Source: an uncultured Lachnospiraceae bacterium | GTDB lineage: Bacteria > Bacillota > Clostridia > Lachnospirales > Lachnospiraceae | NCBI GenBank assembly: GCA_910578605.1 | Contig: CAJTQG010000007.1 | Coordinates: 31,074 to 95,073 of the forward strand | DNA length: 64,000 nt | Direction: 5' to 3' | Shown here: piece after piece, positions 24,620 to 33,822 of the stretch | Layout: the number at the start of each line of letters is the position of its first letter | How positions within the stretch are numbered: the first letter of the stretch is position 1 | Notes under the pieces: generated by a model | Seen by the model: the letters and a program-made list of their open reading frames with translations, nothing else | Told to the model about the DNA's origin: nothing | The model's database searches: none | Program-made: the position numbers and the translations under genes

Positions 24620-26059
24620 ATGAATTATGGAATGATACTCTATATTTTATGCTGGGTTTTGCAATTTGAAGCCCTATTTCTCACATTGCCGGCGGCCTGC
24701 TCTTGGATTTATCATGAAGCCTGCGGAAACTCCTTTCTGATTGTAGCGGCCTTTGCTTATGTTGTAGGGTTTGTAGGAACAAGAAAAAAACCTTCCTCCA
24801 ATGTGTTTTATGCAAAAGAAGGTTTTGTCACTGTCTGTTTAAGCTGGATTCTTTTAAGCCTTGTAGGAGCCCTGCCATTTTTTATCAGCGGTGAGATTCC
24901 TAACTTTACTAATGCATTGTTTGAGACTATCTCCGGATTTACTACAACCGGAGCGACAATCCTTGGAAATGTGGAAGGCCTTTCTTATTCTATGCGATTC
25001 TGGAGAAGCTTCACCCACTGGATTGGCGGTATGGGAGTGCTGGTCTTTCTTATGGCCGTTCTGCCCCTTGCCGGCGGCTACAATATGCACCTGATGCGTG
25101 CTGAGGCTCCTGGTCCTAATGTTGGTAAGCTGGTTCCCCGCATTAAGGAAACTGCCAAGATTTTATATGGCATATACATAGTGCTAACTATGTTTGAGAT
25201 TGCCGCTCTGCTCTTTGCCGGCATGAATATGTATGAGTCAATCAACCTATCCTTTGCCACCTTAGGCACAGGAGGCTTTGGCATATTAAACAGCAGCATT
25301 GCATCCTACTCCACCACCGTCAAAATTATCATTACTATTTTTATGGTGCTGGCCTCCCTAAACTTTAATGTATACTATATGATAATGGTACGCAAACCAA
25401 AGGCCGCCCTAAAATGCGAGGAGATGCGGTGGCACTTGATCATATTGGGATTGTCTATTTTATTTATGACAATCAACATTCGCCATATGTTCCCAAATAT
25501 AAAAGATGCCTTAGTGGAAGCGGCATTCCAGGGAGCCAGCATAATGTCCTCCACCGGATTTGCCACCACGGATTTTAATCTTTGGCCTGAATTTTCAAAA
25601 GCCATTTTGGTCATTCTTATGATAATCGGTGCAAGCGCAGGAAGCACCGGCGGGGGAATTAAAGTTTCCAGAGTCATCACCATTGCCAAGGCTCTGAAAA
25701 AAGAACTTTCCTATATTGTACATCCACGAAGCATTAAAAAGCTTTCCCTGGAAGGACACAGCATCCCCCACGAAACTTTGCGCAGTATCAATGCTTTTGT
25801 TATATGCTATGGCTTTTTTGTTTTTATCTCTCTGCTGATTATTTCACTAGATAACTTTGACTTTACTACTAATTTTACTGCCATTATCGCCTGCCTGAAC
25901 AACATTGGTCCCGGCATAGGCGGTGTTGGACCAATGGAAACCTTTGATAAATTTTCAGATATGTCAAAATATACACTTATGTTTAATATGCTGGCTGGAA
26001 GGCTGGAATTGTTCCCTATGTTAGTATTATTTTCCCCTTCCACTTGGCGCAGCCGCTAG
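24620..26059 (+). CDS. trkH: Trk K+ transporter membrane subunit TrkH
   Basis: The 479-residue protein has the TrkH arrangement: ISGFTTTGATI, FATLGTGGFGI, SSTGFATTDF and CLNNIGPGIG as filter segments, HWIGGMGVLVF and the gate GASAGSTGGGIKVSR. It ends LELFPMLVLFSPSTW, the usual TrkH terminus. The ATG giving MNYGMILYILCWVL fits the family start; upstream TTG and GTG codons (24608, 24611) lack a ribosome site. Confidence 0.93.
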   Translation: MNYGMILYILCWVLQFEALFLTLPAACSWIYHEACGNSFLIVAAFAYVVGFVGTRKKPSSNVFYAKEGFVTVCLSWILLSLVGALPFFISGEIPNFTNALFETISGFTTTGATILGNVEGLSYSMRFWRSFTHWIGGMGVLVFLMAVLPLAGGYNMHLMRAEAPGPNVGKLVPRIKETAKILYGIYIVLTMFEIAALLFAGMNMYESINLSFATLGTGGFGILNSSIASYSTTVKIIITIFMVLASLNFNVYYMIMVRKPKAALKCEEMRWHLIILGLSILFMTINIRHMFPNIKDALVEAAFQGASIMSSTGFATTDFNLWPEFSKAILVILMIIGASAGSTGGGIKVSRVITIAKALKKELSYIVHPRSIKKLSLEGHSIPHETLRSINAFVICYGFFVFISLLIISLDNFDFTTNFTAIIACLNNIGPGIGGVGPMETFDKFSDMSKYTLMFNMLAGRLELFPMLVLFSPSTWRSR

Positions 26060-26137
26060 TGTTCTGCAACTCACATTTCGCCAAATAAAGCAGAATCAAA
26101 TAGCATCAAATTTGGAAAAAAGAAAGGAAATCTATCT

Positions 26138-26797
26138 ATGAAATCGGTACTTGTAATCGGAATGGGCATCCTAGGGCGGCAATTGGCCTACAAGATGCAG
26201 GAAATGGGAAATGCAGTGATGGTAATTGACAAAAATGAGGACTTAATTCAAGAGCTGTCTGACAAATTCAAGGATGCCATGGTTGGAGACTGTACCAACG
26301 AAGGCGTTCTCCGCTCTGTAGGAATCAATAACTTTGATTACTGCTTTGTTGCCATCGGAGAGGATTTTTACGCCTCCTTAGAAATCACCTCCATCTTAAA
26401 AGAATTAGGGGCAAAACATGTGATTTCCAAGGCAAAGCTGCAGCGCCAGGCAACCTTCCTAAAACAAATCGGCGCAGATGAAGTCTTTTACCCAGAAAAA
26501 GAAATAGCCGAAAAGCTGGCTGTGCGCTACAATGCTACCAACATTTTCGACTTTATTGAACTGACATCAGATTATTCCATTTTTGAGATTCCCATATTGC
26601 CAAAATGGATTCATAAAACCATAATGGATGTTAATGTCCGCCGCTCCTACAATATCAATATTATCGCTATTAAAAACGGAAGCACCATCAATCCGGCGCC
26701 TACCGGAAATTATACATTCTGTAAGGACGACCATATTGTAGTGATTGGCAAACCAAGCGATGTTTTCAAATTAACGGCAAAAATTGAACAAAATTAA
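26138..26797 (+). CDS. ktrA: K+ uptake regulatory subunit, KtrA type
   Basis: The 219-residue protein has one RCK-N (VLVIGMGILGRQLAYKM; VIDKNEDLI; GDCTNEGVL) and one RCK-C, the KtrA/KtrC size. RCK-C domains of KtrA bind c-di-AMP in Bacillus and Staphylococcus (known), so the same control is plausible. It lies 78 bases after trkH with AAAGAAAGGAAA before the ATG. Its end overlaps the convergent thioesterase gene by four bases. Confidence 0.92.
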   Translation: MKSVLVIGMGILGRQLAYKMQEMGNAVMVIDKNEDLIQELSDKFKDAMVGDCTNEGVLRSVGINNFDYCFVAIGEDFYASLEITSILKELGAKHVISKAKLQRQATFLKQIGADEVFYPEKEIAEKLAVRYNATNIFDFIELTSDYSIFEIPILPKWIHKTIMDVNVRRSYNINIIAIKNGSTINPAPTGNYTFCKDDHIVVIGKPSDVFKLTAKIEQN

Positions 26798-27219
26798 TCC
26801 TGAAAATTTTCTAGTGGTCCTAAGCGGAAGTATTCAAAGCTTCCCTGACAGACCACTTTTTCTTTTTCGGTCATAACCTTTACATTATAATTAATAATTG
26901 TTCTGCCTGCCTTTACTACCTGGGCCACCACATATAGCTCATTGCAATCCCTGGCCTCATGGAGATAATGCACCTGACCGTTTAGGGTAGTCACCTGGTC
27001 TCCATGTGTCATAGCAGCAATGCCTGCCGTCGTATCCATTACAGAAAACAGGCATCCGCCATGTACCATTCCCATTCCATTTTGCAGACTCTCATCCACC
27101 CTAAGCTCCCCCTTGGCATATCCTTCCTTTAACTCAACAATTCTCAAGTTCGTCTTTTTTGTAAAAAAAGTATCTTTATTGACTTTGTTCATCAATATTT
27201 CTTTTCTTTCCTGATTCAT
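26794..27219 (-). CDS. PaaI-type hotdog thioesterase
   Basis: The 141-residue protein is a single hotdog fold with QNGMGMVHGGCLFSVMDTTA at about 47-66, the helix and HGG motif of PaaI/YbgC-type acyl-CoA thioesterases, then GQVHYLHEA and VVKAGRTIINYNVKV. The substrate is probably an acyl- or aryl-CoA. The first ATG has AGGAG close by; an ATG nine codons later is an alternative start. Confidence 0.85.
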   Translation of the reverse strand: MNQERKEILMNKVNKDTFFTKKTNLRIVELKEGYAKGELRVDESLQNGMGMVHGGCLFSVMDTTAGIAAMTHGDQVTTLNGQVHYLHEARDCNELYVVAQVVKAGRTIINYNVKVMTEKEKVVCQGSFEYFRLGPLENFQD

Positions 27220-27294
27220 TGCTCCTGTTTCACTCCCTTATATCCCAATCTGCAGCCAAACTCATGTCTAGATTTTTCCTTGTTATTTTCTATA

Positions 27295-30156
27295 CTAATC
27301 TATCTCTTCCTCCTCCAAATTATCATCTCCCTCTTCCTCCTCCCCATCATTTTCCTCATTATCATACAAATCTTTATCCTCTGTAGTATCAGATTCCATA
27401 TCCCCCTTATTCCATGCCTGCTGTAAGTCCAGTCTCACCGATATTTCCGGAATAACCGGAGATTTTTTATCATGGGCAACAATTGCCTGGTAAATTCTCT
27501 CACTGTTTTTCTTATCATCAAAATCAAAAAAGCTGTTTATCCTGTCAATATACATCTCAGGTACTTTGCAGTTTTGCTCCAAAGCCTCAATTAAAGCATC
27601 CACGGCAGCCTCCAAATCATAGCAGACCGGCCCAAACCCATCCTTCTCATAGCTGAAATATCCCTCATCATATGTCTGGTCCGCAAAGAACTGTTCTTTG
27701 TCAAACTGGGCATATATAATATATTTCCGCAGATAAGCAAAATCAAAAATAACACTAGAATAATCCGTCACTGTCAAGGCCGCCTGTGCAAATACTTTAT
27801 TGTAATCTACATAGCCCTCGTTAACCGTAAATACATCATTTCCCTGAAAATCTATCCACTGTTCCTTGTGAATCGGATGAAGACAGAACGTGCCTTTATA
27901 TCCCAATGAGCGCATTTTCTCAAGAAGTCTTGGATGATTCATTAAGCCATTGTAAAACTGAAAATATTCTGTATCAACAAAACCATCAAAATAAACACTG
28001 GTAGTATTACTGTCATAACTCTGCTTAATGGATTTTCGCCATGTAGGAAGAATCAATATGTTTTTCTCTTTTTTATCATAAAGCTCATCGAACCTTGCCT
28101 GTCCTGTCAGCGCTACATTGTTCTCCTTATACCTGTAAGCATCATTGATAAAAGAAGCTCTCTCTCTCTTTGACACAGTAAATATCATTTCTATATTTTT
28201 GGCATCCCGATTTAACCAGGAGGACAAATCTGCACATGCCACACCATGCTGAAGATAATAAAATTTGTAATGGAACAAATCCTGCACATGAGCTCTGTCC
28301 CTGCCAAAGGGATTCAGGGTAAATTCACTAGCCCCCGACGAGATAATCTTCTTTGCATCCAGGAAAGTATCCAAATACTCTTTTGTGTCAAAGAATACAA
28401 CCTTCCCCTCCTTCTGCAGTCTTCCGGCGCACTCCGCATCTTTGCTGATGGCAAACACTGGCTGTACCCCTGGTATATCAATGGAATTCAAATATTTAAA
28501 AAATACCTCTCCATTATCTCCTGCATTCATCACCCGATCAGAAAGCAGCCAGATATCCTTCTGTGGTTTATGGAATCTTCGGTGAAAGAAATAATGAATG
28601 CGGTAATTGGCAATCTTGCCAAATTTATTTTTCCTAAGCCATCTCTGATGTTTCCATATATACTTTAACTTAGTCCAAAATGACCTGTTCAATCGATATA
28701 CCATAACCACTTTCTTTTTGGGTAGATAAATCAAATTGCCATGGTTCTTAAAGATACCTTTGCTGGTATTCCAGTTTGGCACAAATTTACTGTAGCTCAT
28801 TCCTATATTATATTTCTTACCGTTTAAAATAAGAGCACTTCTCACACGCCCTATCTTTCCAAGCTTAAATATCTTCATAGGAATATTGACACTAAAACAG
28901 TAAGAATGATGCACCTTCCCGTCCATTGTCATAACACCTGCGTTCGTATTTTCCCATATGTCAGGCTGATATATTTTCTTTCCAACCGCTATCACAAACT
29001 GGGGACTTAATCTTGACAGTTCAAATAACCACTTAGAAACCGTTCCCTCCATATGAAAACATTTATTTTTTATGTCAATAAAATTAACACGACACATTCC
29101 AAAGCTTTTTGGCAGTGTGAGAAGAAGCTGATCCCCCACTGCCAGCTCCGCCTCCTCCGTCAGTTCTATATCGTCCGTAAGCTTGTGACCATGCTTCACC
29201 TTGTAGGCAATTCCTTTATGAACAAAATTTCGGTGTACCGGATTGCGCAGTATCACCTCATCATCAATCTCCTGCATAATTTGGTGAGACTTGTCCAAAA
29301 ATTTTTTTCTCTGCTGCTCATTTAAAGTCTCCCCTAAATCTATACGAAACCTCCATGCAAGGTCGTAGTAGATTACATATTGAATGTACGGAACAACACT
29401 TCCCTGATTCTTCCTAGACAACTCCATCAGGGCAAAATGATAGTTGTCAAGTGTCTCATCAAAAAAATCCGGCTGGTATTTTGATATCTGAACTGCCGAT
29501 GTTCCGCTCTCTCTTTTTCGATAATAATATTTTGCCTTTGGAATAAATCCAAGGAGCATTTTCTTTAAAACCACCGTATTGACAAAAAGAGAGTCCTCCC
29601 CGAATTTCAATCCCTCTTTAAATCTTACATCCTCTATGGCACTTGCCCGAAAGAACGAAGTTGCCACTTGAACTACAATAGAATTGTACTCCTCCTCCTT
29701 TGTCAAATCGGCAACCCTCTGCCCCTCATTCATTCGATAATTTAATATATGCCCCCCTGTCTTTGCCTCAAAAAATTCTATTGTGGCAGTGGCTACATCT
29801 ACCTGCTTATATTTTTTAAAGAACTGATACACTCTCTTAAAGCTGTCTAACTCCCATTTGTCATCGGAATCAATAAAATTGACAATCTCCCCTTGAATAT
29901 ATTCCATTCCTTTATTTCTAGCCGCCGACACCCCTGAATTTTCCTGCTTTAAGTATACAATATTGTTTGGATATTTTTCCTTGTATTCTAGGCAGATAGC
30001 CTCACTGTCATCCTGGGAGCCATCATTAATCAATATAATCTGAATGTTTTTCTCAAAACCAATATTTTGGCTGACGATACTATCTATTGCTTCCCTTAAA
30101 TAATCCTCCACATTGTAAACTGGAATTACTACCGAAAATTTAAATTTTTCACTCAT
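27295..30156 (-). CDS. Fusion of GT2 glycosyltransferase and TagF-like glycerophosphotransferase
   Basis: The 953-residue protein starts with a GT2 domain (about 1-250: FSVVIPVYNVEDYLREAIDS, ILINDGSQDDSE, NFIDSDDKWE). After a linker region (about 330-500), residues 540-890 match CDP-glycerol:polyglycerolphosphate glycerophosphotransferases (SSGASEFTLNPFGRD, YLQHGVACADLSS, ILILPTWR, FCLHPIHKEQW, VTDYSSVIFDFAYLRK). The last 40 residues are strongly acidic (many E/D). It should build or modify a teichoic-acid-like or phosphoglycerol-decorated surface polymer on the cytoplasmic side. GGAGG lies 5 bases before this ATG. Confidence 0.88.
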   Translation of the reverse strand: MSEKFKFSVVIPVYNVEDYLREAIDSIVSQNIGFEKNIQIILINDGSQDDSEAICLEYKEKYPNNIVYLKQENSGVSAARNKGMEYIQGEIVNFIDSDDKWELDSFKRVYQFFKKYKQVDVATATIEFFEAKTGGHILNYRMNEGQRVADLTKEEEYNSIVVQVATSFFRASAIEDVRFKEGLKFGEDSLFVNTVVLKKMLLGFIPKAKYYYRKRESGTSAVQISKYQPDFFDETLDNYHFALMELSRKNQGSVVPYIQYVIYYDLAWRFRIDLGETLNEQQRKKFLDKSHQIMQEIDDEVILRNPVHRNFVHKGIAYKVKHGHKLTDDIELTEEAELAVGDQLLLTLPKSFGMCRVNFIDIKNKCFHMEGTVSKWLFELSRLSPQFVIAVGKKIYQPDIWENTNAGVMTMDGKVHHSYCFSVNIPMKIFKLGKIGRVRSALILNGKKYNIGMSYSKFVPNWNTSKGIFKNHGNLIYLPKKKVVMVYRLNRSFWTKLKYIWKHQRWLRKNKFGKIANYRIHYFFHRRFHKPQKDIWLLSDRVMNAGDNGEVFFKYLNSIDIPGVQPVFAISKDAECAGRLQKEGKVVFFDTKEYLDTFLDAKKIISSGASEFTLNPFGRDRAHVQDLFHYKFYYLQHGVACADLSSWLNRDAKNIEMIFTVSKRERASFINDAYRYKENNVALTGQARFDELYDKKEKNILILPTWRKSIKQSYDSNTTSVYFDGFVDTEYFQFYNGLMNHPRLLEKMRSLGYKGTFCLHPIHKEQWIDFQGNDVFTVNEGYVDYNKVFAQAALTVTDYSSVIFDFAYLRKYIIYAQFDKEQFFADQTYDEGYFSYEKDGFGPVCYDLEAAVDALIEALEQNCKVPEMYIDRINSFFDFDDKKNSERIYQAIVAHDKKSPVIPEISVRLDLQQAWNKGDMESDTTEDKDLYDNEENDGEEEEGDDNLEEEEID

Positions 30157-30169
30157 CTTGTCCTCCATT

Positions 30170-31258
30170 TTAAACAGCATCCTTCACAGCCCGTTTTGGA
30201 AAAAGTCCCCCAATAAAGCTTGAAAGCTTTCCTGTAAGATAATCAAACACCATAGCTATAAAAATTGTGCTAACCATCACCATAATCAAATACATATACT
30301 TATGATTTACCAATCTTTGCTGCAGTATCATCATAGGAATCCTCTGCAAAATATATATGCTGAACACATGATTGCCAAACCAGACAAGCACCGGATTACA
30401 AAAGCTAATCTTCATTGTAAGAAGCACTACCATCAGCGTAAAGGACACCGCCCAGACAGTATACCCCTCTATTCCATGCTGCCACCGATATACAAAGGAT
30501 ACACAGTAGGCAAAAACCATACACATTGCAGCAAAAGCATAGGTATAATCATTGTGCATCACCATTTTTTCTATTGGCTTCTTCAGCAGAGAATACCAGC
30601 AGCCCAAAGGAAGAAGAACAATGGTATTATAGGCATATCCCGGTCTTCCCAATTTCATCTGAAAATATACAAACCCAACAGCTCCTGCTGTGAGAAGAAT
30701 GGCCCCGATATAACACCCTAGCTCTCTGCGCTTCTCCATCCATCTCAGACAGAAGAATGCCAGAAAATAAATTACATACAAAACTAAAACGGCAAATATA
30801 TACCAATTAGAATTGCCTACAGACTTCCATCCAATTAACGACCACAAAATTATTTTTATATCGTAGGTTTTGCCTAAAAACCATCCCACAATCAGAAACA
30901 GCCCTATTGCAATATCAAAATTGAGCAGTACCGTAAAAAATCTCTTAACAGGGATACCCTTTACATACCCAAAGCCCTTTCTTAAAGTCGCCTCCATCAT
31001 TCCGTAGCCGGAATAAAACCAAAACATGGACACAACCATCTGATTTAAGTGCTTTTGCAAGGAAAGATACGGTCGGTCATATATCCCCCCCAGCTTCACA
31101 TACTGTGAAAAATGAGTAAATACAATCAATATTACAAAGATTCCTTTTATTGCGTTAGTTTTTTCCTTTGAGAGGTAATCTTTGTGAAAGCTGTTTGCAT
31201 CTGCTATTTTTACCTCCTGAAACATAATCAACAACAAAAATAAAATAAAAAAGACCAT
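30170..31258 (-). CDS. Acyltransferase 3 family membrane protein
   Basis: The 362-residue protein has about ten membrane segments. The first block NAIKGIFVILIVFTHF contains the catalytic-type His of acyltransferase family 3, and NSNWYIFAVLVLYVI is another family marker. Such proteins O-acetylate or otherwise acylate surface glycans. It lies 13 bases before the GT2-TagF gene and 21 after glf on the same strand, so the three probably form one operon. Confidence 0.82.
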   Translation of the reverse strand: MVFFILFLLLIMFQEVKIADANSFHKDYLSKEKTNAIKGIFVILIVFTHFSQYVKLGGIYDRPYLSLQKHLNQMVVSMFWFYSGYGMMEATLRKGFGYVKGIPVKRFFTVLLNFDIAIGLFLIVGWFLGKTYDIKIILWSLIGWKSVGNSNWYIFAVLVLYVIYFLAFFCLRWMEKRRELGCYIGAILLTAGAVGFVYFQMKLGRPGYAYNTIVLLPLGCWYSLLKKPIEKMVMHNDYTYAFAAMCMVFAYCVSFVYRWQHGIEGYTVWAVSFTLMVVLLTMKISFCNPVLVWFGNHVFSIYILQRIPMMILQQRLVNHKYMYLIMVMVSTIFIAMVFDYLTGKLSSFIGGLFPKRAVKDAV

Positions 31259-31279
31259 ATTAGCTCTCCTTTCACAAGT

Positions 31280-32383
31280 CTACAACTTTGCTTTGACACA
31301 CTCCAAGGCAGCCTCAATCACCTTGTCCATATCGTAATATTGATATTTTCCAAGCCTGCCGCCAAATATAACATTTTTTTCCTTCTGGGCTAACTCTGCA
31401 TATTTTTCATATAATTTATTGTTTTCACTGTTATTGATAGGATAATAGGGTTCCATGCCCGACTCCCACTCCACTGGATACTCCTTGGAAATAATAGTAA
31501 AATCCTGGTCGCCAAATTCAAAATGCTTATGCTCTATAATTCTTGTGTAGGGCACTTCCTGTTCTGTATAATTGACAACCGCATTTCCCTGATAATTGTC
31601 TGTATCGCTCAGTCTCTCTTCCTCAAAGCTTACAGTTCGATATTGCAGCCTGCCCAGGCAATAATCAAAATACTCGTCTATCATGCCTGTATAGACAATT
31701 TTCATATTGGATACATCATGATTTTTCCTATATTCAAAAAAATCTGTCTCAAGCAGCACATCTGCATCCTTCAGCAGTTTCTCAATAATAGGGGTATAGC
31801 CCCCAATAGGGATTCCCTGATACCTGTCATTAAAATAATTATTGTCATAGGTAAAACGAAGAGGCAGCCTTTTAATGATAAAGGCTGGAAGCTCTCTGCA
31901 TTCCCTGCCCCACTGCTTCTGTGTGTATCCCTTCACCAGTTTTTCATAGACATCTGTTCCCACCAAGGACAATGCCTGCTCCTCCAGATTTTTCGGCTGG
32001 ACAATGCCAAGCTCTCTAATCTGCCTGTCTATTATAGTCCTAGCTTCCTTTGGGGTGCGTATTCCCCACATCTTGCTGAAAGTGTTCATATTAAAAGGCA
32101 TATTGTACAGCTCATCTTTATATACTGCTATAGGAGAATTTATATAGTGATTAAACTCTGCAAATTGATTTACATAGTCCCATATTTTTTTATCACTTGT
32201 GTGAAAGATATGGGCTCCATATTTATGCACGCGAATGCCATCCACATCTTCTGTATAAATATTCCCCCCTACATGATTTCTTTTATCTATTACCAAACAT
32301 TTTTTTTCGGCCTTTGCCGCTTCATGTGCAAAAACTGCCCCGAATAAACCGCTGCCCACAATTAAAATGTCATATTGTTCCAT
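31280..32383 (-). CDS. glf: UDP-galactopyranose mutase
   Basis: This flavoenzyme converts UDP-galactopyranose to UDP-galactofuranose for surface polysaccharide. The 367 residues start with the FAD-binding DILIVGSGLFGAVFAHEAAK, then VIDKRNHVGGNIYTE and VHKYGAHIFHTSDK. The substrate-site block KGYTQKQWGRECRELPAFI and RLPLRFTYDNNYFNDRYQGI are nearly invariant in the family. AAAGGGG lies 7 bases before the chosen ATG. It implies galactofuranose in the polymer made by this region. Confidence 0.96.
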   Translation of the reverse strand: MEQYDILIVGSGLFGAVFAHEAAKAEKKCLVIDKRNHVGGNIYTEDVDGIRVHKYGAHIFHTSDKKIWDYVNQFAEFNHYINSPIAVYKDELYNMPFNMNTFSKMWGIRTPKEARTIIDRQIRELGIVQPKNLEEQALSLVGTDVYEKLVKGYTQKQWGRECRELPAFIIKRLPLRFTYDNNYFNDRYQGIPIGGYTPIIEKLLKDADVLLETDFFEYRKNHDVSNMKIVYTGMIDEYFDYCLGRLQYRTVSFEEERLSDTDNYQGNAVVNYTEQEVPYTRIIEHKHFEFGDQDFTIISKEYPVEWESGMEPYYPINNSENNKLYEKYAELAQKEKNVIFGGRLGKYQYYDMDKVIEAALECVKAKL

Positions 32384-32686
32384 TTTATTGCCCCTTTCTT
32401 TCAAAATTTGTTTCTATACATTTGCTTTGCATAAGCTTTTTATTAGCATTTCCAAAAAATGGGCTTCAAAACCCAATCTTTTTTATTGTAACATAGATTT
32501 CCTTATATTTCCACCATAGAAATTTATGCAACCCCCTTCCCCATACAGATAATATTAAGAAATCCATTGCTTGTCTAACAAATATTCCTATGATATAATA
32601 CGACAATAATAGTACAATCTTTCCTATTGAACGTACTTATTCTTTCAATGCTTACATGAACTATAAAAACTTAGTGAGGGCTTGTT
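32384..32686. other. Intergenic region between divergent glf and acyltransferase
   Basis: About 300 AT-rich bases that must hold two divergent promoters. I saw no inverted repeat or RNA motif of note. Confidence 0.4.
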
Positions 32687-33757
32687 ATGTCAGAAAAAAA
32701 TCGTATCTATATATGGGATAATTTAAAATTTGTATTGATTTTGCTAGTTGTAATCGGTCATTTTGCAGATTGTAATATCTTATCCCCTTCTTTTAAAAGT
32801 ACCTATCTTTTCATATATGCATTTCATATGCCTATCTTTATTTTTATATCAGGCTTAATGCATAAAAACGACAATATATGCAACAAAGTTTATATGTATT
32901 TATGTTTATATTTTTTATTGAAGGTCAACCATTTTTTAGTATTGACCATTTTAGGAAAAAACCCAACATTTCAGCTTCTCTCTGAGGGAGGCACTCCTTG
33001 GTTTTTGTTTGCTCTTGCTTTTTTTGTGTTATTGTCCTACTTGCTGCGGAATGTGAACACAAAATATGTCTTAGTGTTATCCATTATTGCCGCCTGCTTT
33101 GTAGGTTATGACAACTCCATTCAGGATTTTCTCGTTTTATCCCGAGTGTTTGTCTTTTATCCTTTTTATGTGATGGGAAATCTTATACAAGAAAAAGCAG
33201 CCACGGATATAAATGTAAACAAGCTCTGGAAATTTCCTGCTGTGCTTATTTTACTTGGTTGGGCATGGCTGTGTTTTCAAAAGCTGGATACCATGTATAT
33301 GTATCGAGGGTTTTTTACAGGACGCAACCCCTTTCCTCCAAAAGAAGCATTCCAGGGATGGAGCTTACTTTCCCAGAAGTTGTCTATCATGCCGGATTTT
33401 CTTTTAAATATTCTCCAAGAATTATATTGTGCCGGCTTTATTCACAGATTGGTATGTTATATCATATCTATTTTAACTGCCTCTGCAATCATTATTCTAA
33501 TACCGCGCATTAAACTGCCAGTTATTACCGAGTTAGGCAAAAGAACAATTCAAGTATATTTTTGGCACTATTCACTTATATATGTGATACAAAATACTTT
33601 TAATATCGAACTGTGGTGTTCCACCGCAAAGGGCAAAATCATTTATATGTTAACTGCTGTATTTTTAACTATACTGCTGTCCTTAAAACCATTTGGAGTC
33701 CCCTTAGCTCCTGTGATGAATATAAGGAAACAGCACTGTTATGATTCTGAAAAATAA
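32687..33757 (+). CDS. Acyltransferase 3 family membrane protein (fucose-O-acetylase-like)
   Basis: The 356-residue protein has about ten hydrophobic segments and begins RIYIWDNLKFVLILLVVIGH, followed by FIYAFHMPIFIFISGL, the pattern of acyltransferase 3 proteins related to O-acetylases of capsule or cell-wall sugars. A middle cytoplasmic or external part (about 195-245) is rich in aromatic residues. It is transcribed alone and ends at a strong terminator. Confidence 0.82.
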   Translation: MSEKNRIYIWDNLKFVLILLVVIGHFADCNILSPSFKSTYLFIYAFHMPIFIFISGLMHKNDNICNKVYMYLCLYFLLKVNHFLVLTILGKNPTFQLLSEGGTPWFLFALAFFVLLSYLLRNVNTKYVLVLSIIAACFVGYDNSIQDFLVLSRVFVFYPFYVMGNLIQEKAATDINVNKLWKFPAVLILLGWAWLCFQKLDTMYMYRGFFTGRNPFPPKEAFQGWSLLSQKLSIMPDFLLNILQELYCAGFIHRLVCYIISILTASAIIILIPRIKLPVITELGKRTIQVYFWHYSLIYVIQNTFNIELWCSTAKGKIIYMLTAVFLTILLSLKPFGVPLAPVMNIRKQHCYDSEK

Positions 33758-33774
33758 AAAATGAGAATACATGC

Positions 33775-33814
33775 AAAAAACCGCCGCCACTGTATATACA
33801 GCGACGGCGGTTTT
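33775..33814. terminator. Bidirectional terminator
   Basis: AAAACCGCCG and CGGCGGTTTT form the outer arms of a hairpin with an inner CTGTATATACAG stem. A-rich sequence precedes and T-rich sequence follows on both strands. It separates the convergent acyltransferase and trigger-factor-like genes. Confidence 0.9.
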
Positions 33815-33822
33815 CTATGATT

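Noticed and set aside
31523..32347. 274-codon plus frame over glf
   Set aside because: It is antisense to the conserved UDP-galactopyranose mutase, with Cys/His/Ile-rich composition typical of a shadow frame.
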